A stretch of 64,000 bases of DNA from Nymphaea colorata (Eukaryota > Streptophyta > Magnoliopsida > Nymphaeales > Nymphaeaceae): contig NC_045147.1 in the NCBI RefSeq assembly GCF_008831285.2, positions 21,406,981-21,470,980 on the forward strand, in the 5' to 3' direction. The notes beneath the pieces are model-generated. The model searched no databases and had not been told where the DNA came from. It worked only from the letters and a program-made list of their open reading frames with translations. A program made the position numbers and the translations under genes. This document shows positions 49,601-62,400 of this stretch, one piece after another. How positions within the stretch are numbered: position 1 is the stretch's first letter; every line of letters begins with the position of its first letter.

Positions 49601-52600
49601 ATACCTTACTATACTAAAATGAACTAAATAAATTATAAGATTTTCCTGCACCAAATCAGAATGGTCAAAAACACACTACAAGAGAGTTTTTCCAAGATGA
49701 TAGCGTACTGACCACAACATCAGAGAAGGACGACATGATGCATGAGAATGCTCAAAATATGAAAACATCTTGAATATATTGAGTAAATCTCCTTATGATG
49801 CCACCATACTCTAAATCCCACCAAGATAGAGTTCATGAGAAATGGTAAAGTTTAGTTGGATTGCCTAAAGCCCTTCCCTGAGCCAAATTATTGTCTATAA
49901 CTTTCTGTCTCAAAAATGTTTCAGCAAAGTTTTCCGTGCTCTTCTAGACATGGCTTCTTTCAGAAAAATTTCAGAAGATTTTAAGAATTGAAAAATATAT
50001 AAAATAATCTCAAAAGAATAATAAGTTTTGATGTAGCAGGTTTTCTAGTATTTTTCTTGCCAAACTATAAATAAACAAGTAAAAAAACTTTTTGAAAACA
50101 TGACACAAGTAAAAGAAAAAAAAATCATATGTTTAAAATATGATCAAGGGGCTCTTTGAAGATCTCAAGAAGATAATAGGATAGTATTTGTATATGACAA
50201 TATTTTAAAAATAACACGACCTTTGCCAATATTATCAGCTGCCTCCAAAATGGTGCAAATATCATCGTCGATTTTCATAATATTGGAAATATATGTGACT
50301 ATGGTGTAGATTCCATATATCCAAGATTCCAAAGTTATGCAACACCTCTATACTCATGGAAACGGATCATGACACAACTGATCAGAATGCTGACAACAAA
50401 CAAATCATTTCTCCTCTCCCAAGCTAGTAGACGTCAATGGAGTCCATAGTCAGCAAGCATCAACCGTAAGCATATACAAACTTTCGGTTCTGATGAGGAA
50501 AATAGAGATATTCAACCAAGGAAAATTTGGCTTCCAATCGCCATCCTTTGAAGTTTGAACTCCCTCATTGGAGAACAAAAGAATTCCATTAAATTTAAGT
50601 CATCAATTTCCCCAGAAGAGATACAAGAGCTTACATGCTAGATTTAAGACAACCTGGTGACACCAACACAGATACCCAAGTGTCTCCAAGGCAACATCCA
50701 AGAGAACCTGGTACACCAGTACAGAGATGCCCTACGTCTAAAGCAATATCTCAGGTTGATGGTCTTTCCCACTTCATTCTGTGTATCCAAACGATTTCAC
50801 CTAAGCTTGAAGCTTAGCAAATAATCATCATGATGGCTTCAACCAACGTGATGGGCAACACAGGCATTATGTCAATCTAATTCATTGGTTAGTGGTCATT
50901 TCACAGAGGTAATTCAATAATGAGTCACAGGCAAGTCCTAAATGACCTGCACAGCCTTTCTCAAGTTGTCTTCCACTGAGTCAGTATACCTGTGCATCAC
51001 AACTGATTGCACATAAAACCATTTAAGCAAACAACAGGCTACCAGGGAAGGGAAAAAAAAAAACAGACTTATGTTACAGAAAGCACTCTAGTGAAAATAC
51101 CATGTCAAGAATATGATTATGACACAAAATAATTACAAAGTGCAGTCAGCACAAAGGCATATAAAGCACCATGCAGTTGGCTATTTAATTGAGGTCAGGA
51201 TTATAATTGGTCTTTGCAATCAAAGCTGATCTACAAATTCTCCACCTATGATTGATCAACTCCATGCTTAAAGAATCGGAAGCTCAAGTATGCAAATAAT
51301 TACATTGGAACTGAGTATGCTTACAATGCTAGACATGGTTACTATCATTCCTCAGAAACTATAAGCGTGAAAAAAAAAATGCCAAATAATTATTTTGGAA
51401 CTGAGGATGCTTTATATAATAGACATGTTTCTATCATTCCCTAGAAAATAGAAGCATGAAAAGCAAGAAAGAAAAACAAATAACTGAAAATCTGGAAATC
51501 CAAAACGATCAGAAGGTCATCAAAAAACAACAAAGTAAAAGACCCGTTCCTCAAAGGTAGAGTAATACCAGTCCAGCTGAAAGGACGTCTCTCAATTTCC
51601 CAGGCTTCACATTGGTGATCAATACTACACGCCGATTCTGCATAGTAAGTAAACTTTTACATGAATTTAAGAAAACAAAAAAGTCAATAACAAATAAACC
51701 AAAAGCATACAAGTAGAAATTATGAATAAATAATTTACAATCAGCTTATTTTCGCCCATACAAATTCACCGGTTAGCTTAGCTGGTTACCAACCATGCTT
51801 TCCAACATCAGAAATCCCATAAAATCTTTAATGTCGTGTAGTTGTTCCAGACTTCCAGTAGTTTTTGGAACATTTCAATCATGCGCCAAGATTACAAATA
51901 ATCAGACTACTAACTGACATTAACTTCATCTTTGATGTCATTCAAAAGTTACATAAGGATGATACACATAAAATGTACAAAGGATTCTCCGAGGACCATA
52001 CCAGCAACTCATCAGCATTATAAAATTTGGCAAGACCACTGACAACCTGCCGAGTAGCGTCCTCTCCCACATCTATCTCCTCAACTAGCAAGCTTCAGAG
52101 AAAATAACAAGTGTAAAATAAAATATCTCAACAAAAAATAAAAACACATTACTCCTGTTAAATACCTGTCAGCAGATGGATGCTTCCAAGCTTTACGGAT
52201 GACACCAACCTGAATATTAAGTACTGAAACACTAACTTCAATTTCTTTTTCAACTTTCTCCTTCTCCGGTTGTTTCTTCTTCTCTTCTGCCACCTTCTCG
52301 CGAGCATTCTTTTTTGGAATGCACTAGAGGAACAATGTATGCCAACACAGACGGTTTTCAGCCAATAGAACAAATAGTAATTAAATTAGATTTCTATCAA
52401 ATCAGAGGATCAACCACTAGATAGTTTGTATGATCATAACAAAATATGCTAAGTGACATTGTCAACATCGCTTGGTCGTCTATGCATCAATTAGACATTA
52501 GGTGATAATGTGGAAAAGACCCTTAGTGTCCAAAGACTCCAAACCAAGAAGTCTCTGGTTTCAGCATGATGGGTCATTACAGTTCCATAATCTACAAACG

Positions 52601-55600
52601 TAAGCTAAAAATTTTCCGAGATTGGGAGCTAATGAACTTACAAGTGATCATTAACCAGCCATTTATGAGGATAGAATATCATTTATTAGATTCATATAAC
52701 ATATTCTATCCCAAAAACATTAGCCAATACACATCGTGAAGAATTAAATGGCCTGACCCATATCTAACCAAAGGCCCCATGTCAAAGTAGTTAATTCCAC
52801 AATGATTACCAGTGTGGAACAGGATTTCTTATGGCTACAGAAAATCACATGACAACCTACCCAAAAAAAAAAATGAAAATAAAGACTTACACGAGGCTCA
52901 AACCGAGGCTTCTCCAATTGAATAGTTGGGAATGCTCCACCGAAATCTTCCTTGTGCTACACAGGAAAAAGTGCAGATCCAGAGTGCATGTACAAAAAAA
53001 GAAATGCACCATAAGGTTCAAAGAAAAGAACATCCAAACAAAAGGGCAATTCAAAAACTCCAGACCCATATTTGATGTAAAAAAATTTATTTCCAAAAAA
53101 AATTGCTCAAATTTACACACATCTCATTATCCAAAGCAAATAAACCTCACACTATCCCCAGGAAATGCAAATATGACATAGGAGAGCTTAACCCGTTTTA
53201 ACTAAATAAGAAAATAAAACAAAGCAACTATTCTTCTCAATTTAAGATTGTAATAAAAGGCATATAATCCAAGTTGTTTTGACTTGCCACAATGGTAAAT
53301 GTGTCCAGAATGATTGAAAAACCCATAAATCAACTATTAACTCATGCTTTTTTAATTTTTACCTTTCTTTCTTTTGGCATGAAAGCTGATACTGGATCAC
53401 CAATAAAACACTGATACACCTAATTTCCACTAAAATGACCTATAGATCACATATATAGGGTTGAATTTAAGGAAAAAAAAATGAAAATGTGAAAAAATAT
53501 ATAAATACACAATATAATACACACACAAAAAACTCAGAAACAAACTTATATTCTCCTACAAACTTATAAGCATAAGTTCTTTCTAAGGTCTAGCATTTAT
53601 ATCCTCAAATACTAATTTGAATTCATAGCAATCCAGAATACCATAGAATTAGCATCTGGGTTCCTACTTTTCCATACATTGGCCAAGTTAGAATTTTTTC
53701 TCCTTTACTAATTAGTTGGTTTCTCTGCCATTACATGTGTAAAAACAGGATTACTTGGTTGCTATTGACTTATTGTATATCAGAAATTTGAGCATTAGCA
53801 GATACGTTTTATTAGATGTGACTAAAGAATTCTAAGTCCTGCGGGAATTTTCATCTTATCATTTACTTCTTTTTTCCTTTTAATATGTGATTTCCTTTTT
53901 GAGTCACATTGTCCCAGGGTCTCTCCTATGCAATTTTTAATTTCCACAGAACAGTTAATGACATTCTACATAAACCTGAAAGTACATTGGACTTCTTACA
54001 AAACAGGGGCGATATAGAAGCTACCAAACTAAGAAACAGAAAACCCTTGAAAACAAAGAGAACAGCAGTTTATCTTATTTCATACTGGAAACAACGTTTG
54101 CAAAGCAGTGAAACACATGTGCAGGAATTCAATACTCATAAATCACAGCGATGCAGTTCAAACTTAAAAAATCTCAATTTGCGCAGTCAAAGTATCCAAA
54201 AACCACTGGTCCCATCAATTACCTGAATGTAGTCCATCCACCTCATCAAATTTGGGATTCTCTCTTTCTCCGTGCTAGACAAACCAGACTGCAATAGTTA
54301 TAATAGCACAAAATTAGAAATTTGTGTCTAAAATCCCCAGTAAACAACAGTGCTTTTAACTACCCAAAAGATTATTGTTGCAGATTTTCTTGCTATATAT
54401 CATCCACAGTAAGCACCTTTTTTTTCACTGGAAGTAGTCTGATTGCATAACCTATGGTAAGCTGATAATATATTCTGAGCCAATCTTTTCAAGTACGTAT
54501 GTAAAATGATAAAGGGACTACCAAAGCTACCACGTTGCTTGCTTCAAAAAGTTACACACATAGATGCATGCTTCCATGCTAAACCAAGCAGACTCATACA
54601 AGCTATGTGAGCACATGCATTCATGTAAAAATAAATAAGAAAATAAACAAAAGTTAAAAAAGTCTTCGTGCAATTACCTTATTGACAGTTGACAATTCTA
54701 TTCAAAGGAAAGGTCATAGACTCATAGGTAGAAGAAAGAACTAAGAAGTAAATCATCAAACCAAATGGTCTGTGTCCTCTCTACAAATATAAAACTTTTC
54801 AAACTCCATTGAATTGTAAAGGCTATAAAAAATAATTTTCTTGAGAAAAAAAATATTAAGCCGATTTTGATGCAATGATGTTGGTGGACGCAATCAAAAG
54901 CTCCTATTTAAAAAACAACGATCTGTTTATCATGGAGTGAAACAATAGCAAGGTCCAGAGGCACATAGGCCATAACTTCCTTGCGAAAAAAGATAAGTGG
55001 GTCATGGTGTTGGCCACTGGTCAACTCCGAGTATCTTCTCCAAACTATAATTGATGAAGACGGATAACAGATTACTCTACAAGATTACATGGAACGAAAC
55101 ACATTGAAAGACATGTACATATACCATAAAGAATAACAATTCCATATAAAAATTGAATTCATTTCGTTTTAATGCTCACGGCAAAGAACAATATAACTAA
55201 CAATTAAAACACATACTATTATAGGAACTACGACTGAAAAGACTACAGTATCTGCTTCTGAAGGCTCGAGTCCATTGCCCAAAAGAATGGACCCCTGACT
55301 CAGTTTTCCATCCAACTCCTGCAATGCCTTGATTTGTGCTGTAGCATCAATCGGAAAAGTGTCTGCAAATGTTATCCATTCTGTTACCTACAGAGGAAAA
55401 ATCTCAGACAAGGAAGTAAGGCAAATACCCAAAATAGTTAAAACACTCGAACAGTTTATTACCCCATCACCATGATCGCTAGGAGCCTCTTTTGATCCAA
55501 ATTGTAGCAAATGCAAGTACAAGCTCTTTATGCTTTTCTCTTCCAAGTTTGCCACTGCAAGGAATCCAGCCTGTGACAATTCACTTATAGCTTAGTTTCT

Positions 55601-56664
55601 TTATTATGACTAAAATGCACTGGAAAACCACAGTCGGAAACAAGTCCACGAGCATAAAATGCTGAAACCTGAACCAACTTCACAGAAAGGTGCATAATAG
55701 AACTAGGGTAAGCATTCTTTTGGAACATTCGAAAAACTAAACCAATCCGAAGTGGGCGCCAGAAGGACAGCAACATTTGTAGGAACAAACCATAATGCCT
55801 AGCGGATTACGAACTCAGTAAACAACTGATGATTATACAGCATAATAAAATGCAGAATGATGGCCCAACTTCCATGTCCCATCATGCAAGGGCCAATCTG
55901 CGTTGCCATGGATAATGCAGTACATATCATTGACGCAAACCAGAGTTATGTCCAAATACCATTTCAAAATGGTTAAAAAACTTAAAACTAAAACAGCAGT
56001 CACCGATACCTTGCTCGACTGTTCAAATTTCACAAAATGCTGGTACCAAGACTGCCGCCTAACTTCTTTTTTGAAATCTTTAATGCGTTAAACTTGTCAC
56101 GCGTCCCAGATAACCCATTACTCGATTGTTCAAATTTCACAAAAAATCATGAAACCAAGACTGCCGCGTAACTTCTTTTTCGAATCTTTAATGAGTTAAA
56201 CTTGTCTCGACAGGCATCCGAGATAACCCAATTCTAACCATCACTAGCGGTCGATATCTTGCTCGCATTTACTATTTCCACGAAAATAAAAATATACATA
56301 TATTATCCAACATTGCCGCCTAACTTCGTTCAGCGTTCAAACTCCACACTCGAATTCGAGGAAAAATATAGTAGAACCTGAAATTTACGAACAATAACTA
56401 CGGAACGATCAAAACAAGATAGGACGAAAAGATTGCTATCTTGATCGTCTTCGACTAGTTAAAACCCTAATATTACATTCCAAGAATGCTTCGAACGATT
56501 GACTTCTCAGAGAGAGAAGATGTATCGCCGATCGAACCAACAGAACGAGGCTAGGGTTTCTTGAATGAGACGCAATTCTCACTTACAGGGTCGAGGGAGA
56601 AGCGTCTGCATAGCGCGAAGACGACGGCCCGGTTGCGCGCGGGAACGTCAGCCGCCACCGCCAT
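45115..56664 (-). CDS. AIMP1/Arc1p-like tRNA-binding OB-fold protein (At2g40660-like), 11 exons
   Basis: Minus-strand exons: 56664-56587, 55570-55463, 55387-55217, 54288-54223, 52956-52891, 52323-52166, 52092-52002, 51637-51569, 48391-48300, 46839-46776, 45219-45115. All junctions keep frame with GT/AG borders, giving about 355 residues. Residues 1-165 form an all-helical, GST-C-like region (LMRWMDYIQ). A Lys/Glu-rich linker follows (REKVAEEKKKQPEKEKVEKE). Then comes a tRNA_bind OB-fold from about residue 190 (VGVIRKAWKHPSADSLLVEE, NRRVVLITNVKPGKLRDVLS, GLVLCAS) and an EMAP-II-like tail (FDGKPEDVLNPKKKQF, TSAGPCTSSLVKVGIK). Homologues (Arc1p, AIMP1/p43, the C-terminus of plant MetRS) bind tRNA and help aminoacyl-tRNA synthetases; that role here is inferred. 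The gene lies between, and antisense to, the two kinase genes. Introns up to 3.2 kb carry repeats. Confidence 0.93.
46588..46625. repeat. (TA)n microsatellite in last AIMP1-like intron
   Basis: About 38 bp of TA. It is followed by GCACCCGCAC...GCAACCGCACCC, a motif seen at the edges of degraded plant repeats. Confidence 0.9.
48392..51568 (-). other. Longest AIMP1-like intron (3.2 kb)
   Basis: AT-rich and without exon-like sequence. It contains the 51292 duplication. A Pro/Gln/Thr-rich 60-codon plus-strand ORF at 50635 is not convincing. Confidence 0.6.
51292..51465. repeat. Diverged 90-bp tandem duplication in an AIMP1-like intron
   Basis: CAAATAATTA-(C/T)-TTGGAACTGAG-ATGCTT and later TATCATTCC-AGAAA recur with a 90-bp offset. 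Both units lie in intron 48392-51568. Confidence 0.7.
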
Positions 56665-58108
56665 TTCCTTCGCCTTCAATTGGGTCGCCTTCCCTCCTGA
56701 TCCAGTACATTTAAAGCCTGACAAAAGGATCGGGTTTGTTTCGCTTTTGAACTAAATCCCAGATAGTAGACCCGACAGATAAGGCTCCTTGTAGAATGTA
56801 AATGTATACATTCGACGCTGCCGGATGTAATGAATGGTTAAAATTTTTAAAATTTATTACTAGAAAAAATTTATTAAATTGGTATCAACCACCGTTTATG
56901 ATACAATATCCTTGTGGTCTTAGCCATGATTTATTGCATTTAAATTAAATCATTTTTATTTTAAATATGTAAAATATATTATTTTTATAACGTTGTGATT
57001 TTATTAGTAGATAAATCAATATTTTTAACAAAAATAGCATGAATAAACCATGTCTTATGTTAAATTGATACTAATGGTCGCGTTAGTATGTTCATATTTA
57101 TTTAATACGAATTAAACAACATTTAAATGGTCTATATTTATATATCTTAATACATTTTAGAATGCTTATAAACACTAACTCAGCATAGAATGAGTATTTG
57201 TTCAATTAGCTTATATAAAAAAAAATAGATTTTTTTTACTTGGGAAATTTTGACACTGTAAGAGCCGTTGATTTTTATAGTGTTATAGAAACATTGTTCA
57301 ACTAAAAAAATTGACTTGGCTTAATATATATTTTTCAAAATATTCTTCAATGAACAAATCAAATTTTAGGGGTCTAGTTTTTATCCCTAACACAGACAAG
57401 TACTTATATATGGTAGGTATTAAACCATCAAGTATAAAAAATCATTATGAAGATTAGACGATAAAAATTAAATTGTAAATTTAAAAGTAAAGTTGTTATC
57501 TCAAAAGTCTAAAATACAGTAAAAAGGAATGAGAAAGATTGAAACAAATAAGTTTTTAAAAAATATAAAACCCTATGTCTCTTTTAAGAGGTATTTTAGA
57601 CTCTTAAAAATAACGTTACTTGTATATTTAGATAAGCAATTTCCAGCCATCTGACCTCATTAGAATCTGCAACGAAAATGGTTTGGGTTTTTAAGAAATA
57701 AAAAAATGAAAGTAAAAGAAAAAGTTGAAAATAGCAGCGGATATGAGGGAGAAAGCTAATACCGTTGAACATAAAATATTTATTTCAAATATTGCCATCC
57801 AGACCCGAGTTCAGATCCATTACAAGCTCAACTTGGTACCATTTCGGATCTGAAACGAGTCCCTTTTGGGGTCCGAACTCCGAGGCGCAGTGGTCTCGAA
57901 TGACAACCTCAATCAAGATGCAAAATCGTGTCCGTTCGATTCAGCGATGGACGGTAGACGATCAAGAGCATTGATGCCGCAGGACGTAAGTTGGCGGTGG
58001 GCTCGCGGTTGAACGGCATTGAAAGCGTGATGCCAGGTCAGCACAACGGGGTCCCCCACTTCCCCCCCCGACCCCTGACCGCGGTTGAACCCTGGTCAAG
58101 GAAAAGTG
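56665..58108. other. Intergenic between the OB-fold gene start and copy B promoter
   Basis: The OB-fold promoter and 5' UTR probably occupy the first few hundred bases, since this gene and copy B are divergent. The rest is AT-rich, with no ORF of interest and no recognisable repeat. Confidence 0.5.
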
Positions 58109-58205
58109 GTTGCATTTATTAACCATGGTAAACGCCCTGGAGAAGTTGAGTTGCCGCTCATTTAATGGAATTTAAAGAAAAAGCAAAAGCCTGCAGTACG
58201 GCTCT
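58109..58205 (+). promoter_or_regulatory. Conserved upstream block, kinase copy B
   Basis: Counterpart of 31105-31215. It lies about 180-280 bp upstream of the TATA box, a normal proximal promoter position. Confidence 0.6.
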
Positions 58206-58386
58206 TATTTATTTCTTCCCCTACCTTCTCTTTTCCTCGCTTTAATACCTCTGGGCTGCAATTTCGTTGCCCCTCGTTGTATAGAAAATTTCATTACCGC
58301 CATCACTTTTCTCGCTTTGGAGAATGTTTCTCAATTTTTTCTGGCGTTTGGTTCGTCTCATTTCCTAGGAAATGTTTTTACCTCCA

Positions 58387-58395
58387 TATATAAAT
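58387..58395 (+). promoter_or_regulatory. TATA box of kinase copy B
   Basis: TATATAAAT, a near-consensus TATA box, lies about 1040 bp before the ATG at 59428 and just upstream of a GC-richer leader. Transcription would start near 58418. The matching position in copy A is weaker (TATAAG). Confidence 0.65.
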
Positions 58396-58417
58396 ATGCG
58401 AGACGAGTGCTGATTTG

Positions 58418-59427
58418 CGCTGTCCCCTGACGGGAGCATTGCTCTCTACGGACACACTCTTTACACTGCTGTGTCTCTTTCCGGCGAGAGCTAGCGTTTT
58501 TTCCGGCGTGCGTTTTGCCGGGACTGCTTCCCTTCTACTGCATTTGCGGCCGAGATCCGCCGGCATTATATGTTCTTCGGAGCCAGGAAACCACCTGCAA
58601 GGGAAAGCTGCTTCAGGTTGATGTTGCGGTTTCCGGTGAGCGCCGGTTTTCTGGCCGCAGAGGTACCCGGAAGGGAAATGACGCTTGGCAATGCAGGAGT
58701 CTCGCGGTTTTCTTTACCTCGGGTGCTCTGAAGGTGCGCATTTCTCCGCTCGGTTGAAGAAATCCGCGAGCATTTCGTCTTCTTCCGCGCACAAGGAACG
58801 GGGCGAAGCCGCCGTGCTTTACAACGACACCCCGGCGTTTCGATATCGTTCCGTAAAGCAGCTCCGCATTGTGGAATACTGGTGGTTGCCGGAAAACGTG
58901 TCGCATATTGACTCTTCTGGGAGGTTTTCGTACTCGGTCTGAAGAGTCGCCAGGGAAGGCAGGCGTTTCCGGATCTCTGCGAGACGAAACCGTCGCCATT
59001 GCTTTAGATCATTTATAGCCCAGGCCATTCTTTTGGCTTATCTCGCAGGGCCGGGCGAAAAGAAAATCGTCGCTATCCGGATCCTAAATCAGAAAAAAGT
59101 AGCCGTTTCTCCTTGCTTGACTTGCAGTTAAAAAAATCAGCATTTTCGTCTCTTCTGAAGACTGGAAATCTTCAGCCCGAGGGGTGGAGAAATCTTGATC
59201 TTTTCAGGAAGTTTGTCTGTGTTTCCTTCCAGCCAAACAGGAACTTATGAGATGACCTTACTCTTTCAGTTCGGGAGCAAAATCTCATCCGCTTGCAAGT
59301 TCTAAACAACCAGGAAAGTGGAGAAAGGAGGTGAGGGACTTCCCGTTCTGGTTGGTTCCTGACATATTTTGGGAATTCTGGGTCGGGAAGATGCAGTGGT
59401 AGCTGGGGCCGTGTCAAAGCCTTGACG
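58418..59427 (+). other. 5' leader of kinase copy B
   Basis: About 1 kb of GC-rich sequence between the TATA box and the start codon, homologous to the copy A leader. Short ORFs on both strands are not conserved between the copies as protein. Confidence 0.6.
59391..59402 (+). promoter_or_regulatory. Three-codon upstream ORF, copy B
   Basis: ATG CAG TGG TAG, with its uATG 37 nt before the main start at 59428. Length and position match the copy A uORF, but the two internal codons differ. Confidence 0.6.
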
Positions 59428-62400
59428 ATGGGAACACTTTGGGGCCTTCTACAGCTCTTCCTCCTATCCCTCCTCCTTGCAGTTCCCTCGGCGATCTCGG
59501 GTGACCCCGCGCCTGCGCTCAATGACGACGTCCTTGGTCTCATTGTCTTCAAGGCCGACCTCCACGACCCGAGCTCTGCCTTGACCTCCTGGGCCGAAGA
59601 CGATGACTCGCCCTGTAACTGGGCGGGAGTGTGGTGCAACCCTCGGACTGGGCGAGTCACGGAGCTCGTCCTTGAGGGCCTCTCCTTGAACGGGAAGATC
59701 GGTCGTGGGCTCGCTCTGCTTCAGTCGCTGCGCAAACTGTCGCTCGCCAGGAACAATCTCACCGGAACGATTAGCCACGACCTCGCACTACTCAAATCCC
59801 TAAAAATCGTGGACCTGAGTGGGAACCGGCTCTCTGGTTCCATTCCTGCCGAGTTTTTTGAGAGGTGCTCCTCTCTCCGGGTCCTCTCCCTTGCCCATAA
59901 CGCCTTCGAGGGTCAGATTCCAGAGAGTTTGAGCTCCTGTTTGACGCTAACCGATCTCAATCTCTCCTCCAATTTTCTCTCCAGTGAACTGCCGGATGGT
60001 ATTTGGTCCTTAACCGGTCTCCACACACTCGATTTGTCTAGGAATTCTTTGGTGGGAGCAATTCCTCCTGGAGTTAAGGCTCTAGGTTACCTACATACAT
60101 TAGACCTGAGTGGGAACAGGTTTTCGGGCAGCATTCCTGACGACATCGGTGAGTGTTTGACTCTTAGAACTCTGAATCTCGGTGATAATGGGTTCTCTGG
60201 CGTCTTGCCAGACTCGATGCAGCAGCTATCTGCTCTCAATTCAATGAGAGTACATAGAAATCGATTGAATGGTGAAATTCCATCGTGGATTGGAGGACTA
60301 AAGGCGTTGGGCACACTGGACATCTCAAGCAATGCGTTCTCCGGCGAGATACCAGATATGATTGGGGAGCTTGCATTGCTCAGAAGGTTGAATCTATCAT
60401 CTAACCAACTTATTGGCAAGATACCGGATGGTTTAAAGAATTGCCAGAATCTTTCTCATGTTGATTTTAGCCGGAACGGCCTCATTGGCAAGGTACCAAG
60501 TTGGATGTTCGGCTCTGGATCGCTGAGTAGCTCTCGTTTGAGTGAGATGGTGAAGGGAGAGATTCTTCCTTCAGCTCCGGGGTCTGGGACTGTTGAGTTT
60601 TTAGATTTGTCATTAAATAATTTATCTGGTGGGCTGCCATCTGAGATTGGATTTTCGCCGAAGTTGGCAGTTCTGAATGTCTCAGGAAATTCACTTGGTC
60701 CAAATATTCCAGCGACGATTGGAGAATTAATGGTCTTACAGATACTGGATCTTAGCAGGAATCAGTTTGGTGGCAGTATTCCATCCAAATTGGGGAAGTG
60801 CTCATCTTTAACTACACTGTGAGTTTCCCTCTCTCTCTGCACACGCACACATCGAAACATTTAGGAGTTTAACCGTTGGGGAGTTTTCCCGTTAGTATGC
60901 GTCTTTGAGTATGCGATTTTTAGTTAATATTTTGTTTTCGCAAATTTTATTAATTATTCATGCATAACGTTGATTTTTCCTTGTTACTTCCTATCCAAAC
61001 ATATAAGCTGTTTGGTGGTCAAAACTTGCATTGCTTTGAGTTGCATAAGACGATTGTGGCTTCCTTCCCAAATAACGATCGGTAGAGCAACAAAATGACA
61101 TCAACCTTTCCAGCTGTTGCAAACACATTCTGGCTTTCAACTATAGAAAAAAAAAACATTTGATTTAGCCCACTTGGCGTTTTCTGCTACTTGTAGCATA
61201 AACCAAGAACTTAACATCAGTCAACTACGTCGAAGCAGCAGTAAGAAAATAACAACCCTGTTTTAAAATTTACAAAACGTCTTTCTTTTACAATCCGCTC
61301 ATGTGATTAGCGTGTTCAATATAGTCCATGCAGCTTGCATGGCCGTTTTGATGATATTCAGTTGACACACAATGATGAATTCGACGAATTTGTATTTTAG
61401 TTGTTTTAAGAAAATGATATTCAACACTTGAGACAAAACTTTTTATCCGTTGTTTATGCGATGAATAGGCCCAGCTGTATGTTCAGTTTGCGGGTATTCG
61501 ATTTTTGGATGTGGGTAAATGCTTATATCTGGTCGTTCTGTTGTGCCTAAAAGATGCTCTGTGAATCAGTTTCTGATTAATCAATCTAGACATGACTGAG
61601 GCTTTGTTTTTTTGAATTTTCTGATCGTCTTCTTTCTTCTGCATTTCAGGAGCTTATCCCATAACAGGCTCACTGGGCCCATTCCTAGTGACTTAGGTAA
61701 CCTGTCCGAGCTACAGATATTAGATCTCTCTGTCAATAATCTCAGCGGCCAAATTCCACAGCAGCTTGGAAATCTCTCGTACCTGCATTTTCTCAACATA
61801 TCAGGAAACAACTTTCAAGGAGATCTCCCAGCCTTTGGCATCTTTTCCAAGCTTTCTCCTTTGGATTTTGCTGGCAACCCTTCCTTATGTGTCTCTCGCT
61901 TGAACAAGTCCTGCCCTCCTGTTCTTCCCAAGCCTATTGTCCTCAACCCCAACTCCACAAGTGTTTCCTCATCCCCTGCATCGGGCACCACAACTGCCAC
62001 CTCTGCTATCAGGCACAAGAAAATCATTCTCAGCATCTCTACCCTTGTTGCGATTTCTGCAGCAGCTGCGATTATTATTGGTGTTATTGCTGTGACCGTC
62101 CTGAACCTCCGTGTACGTTCCTCATCTCCTACCTTTATGCATCCTCCTTTGGACTCACTCAGTGGCTCACCAAGTACGGATGGAACGGTTGGTGCTGCTG
62201 GTGCATATGGGAAGCTTATCATGTTTTCTGGTGAAGGTGATTTTAGTGCTGGTGCACATGCTCTTCTTAACAAGGACTGTGAGCTTGGCCGTGGTGGTTT
62301 TGGCACAGTTTACCGCACTGTCCTCCGAGATGGTTGCCCAGTTGCAATCAAGAAACTGACAGTCTCCAGTTTGGTGAAGTCTCAGGAGGATTTTGAAAAA

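Noticed and set aside
50635..50817. Pro/Gln-rich ORF suggestive of a retrotransposon linker
   Set aside because: Single short ORF in an intron; no reverse transcriptase, integrase or LTR found nearby.
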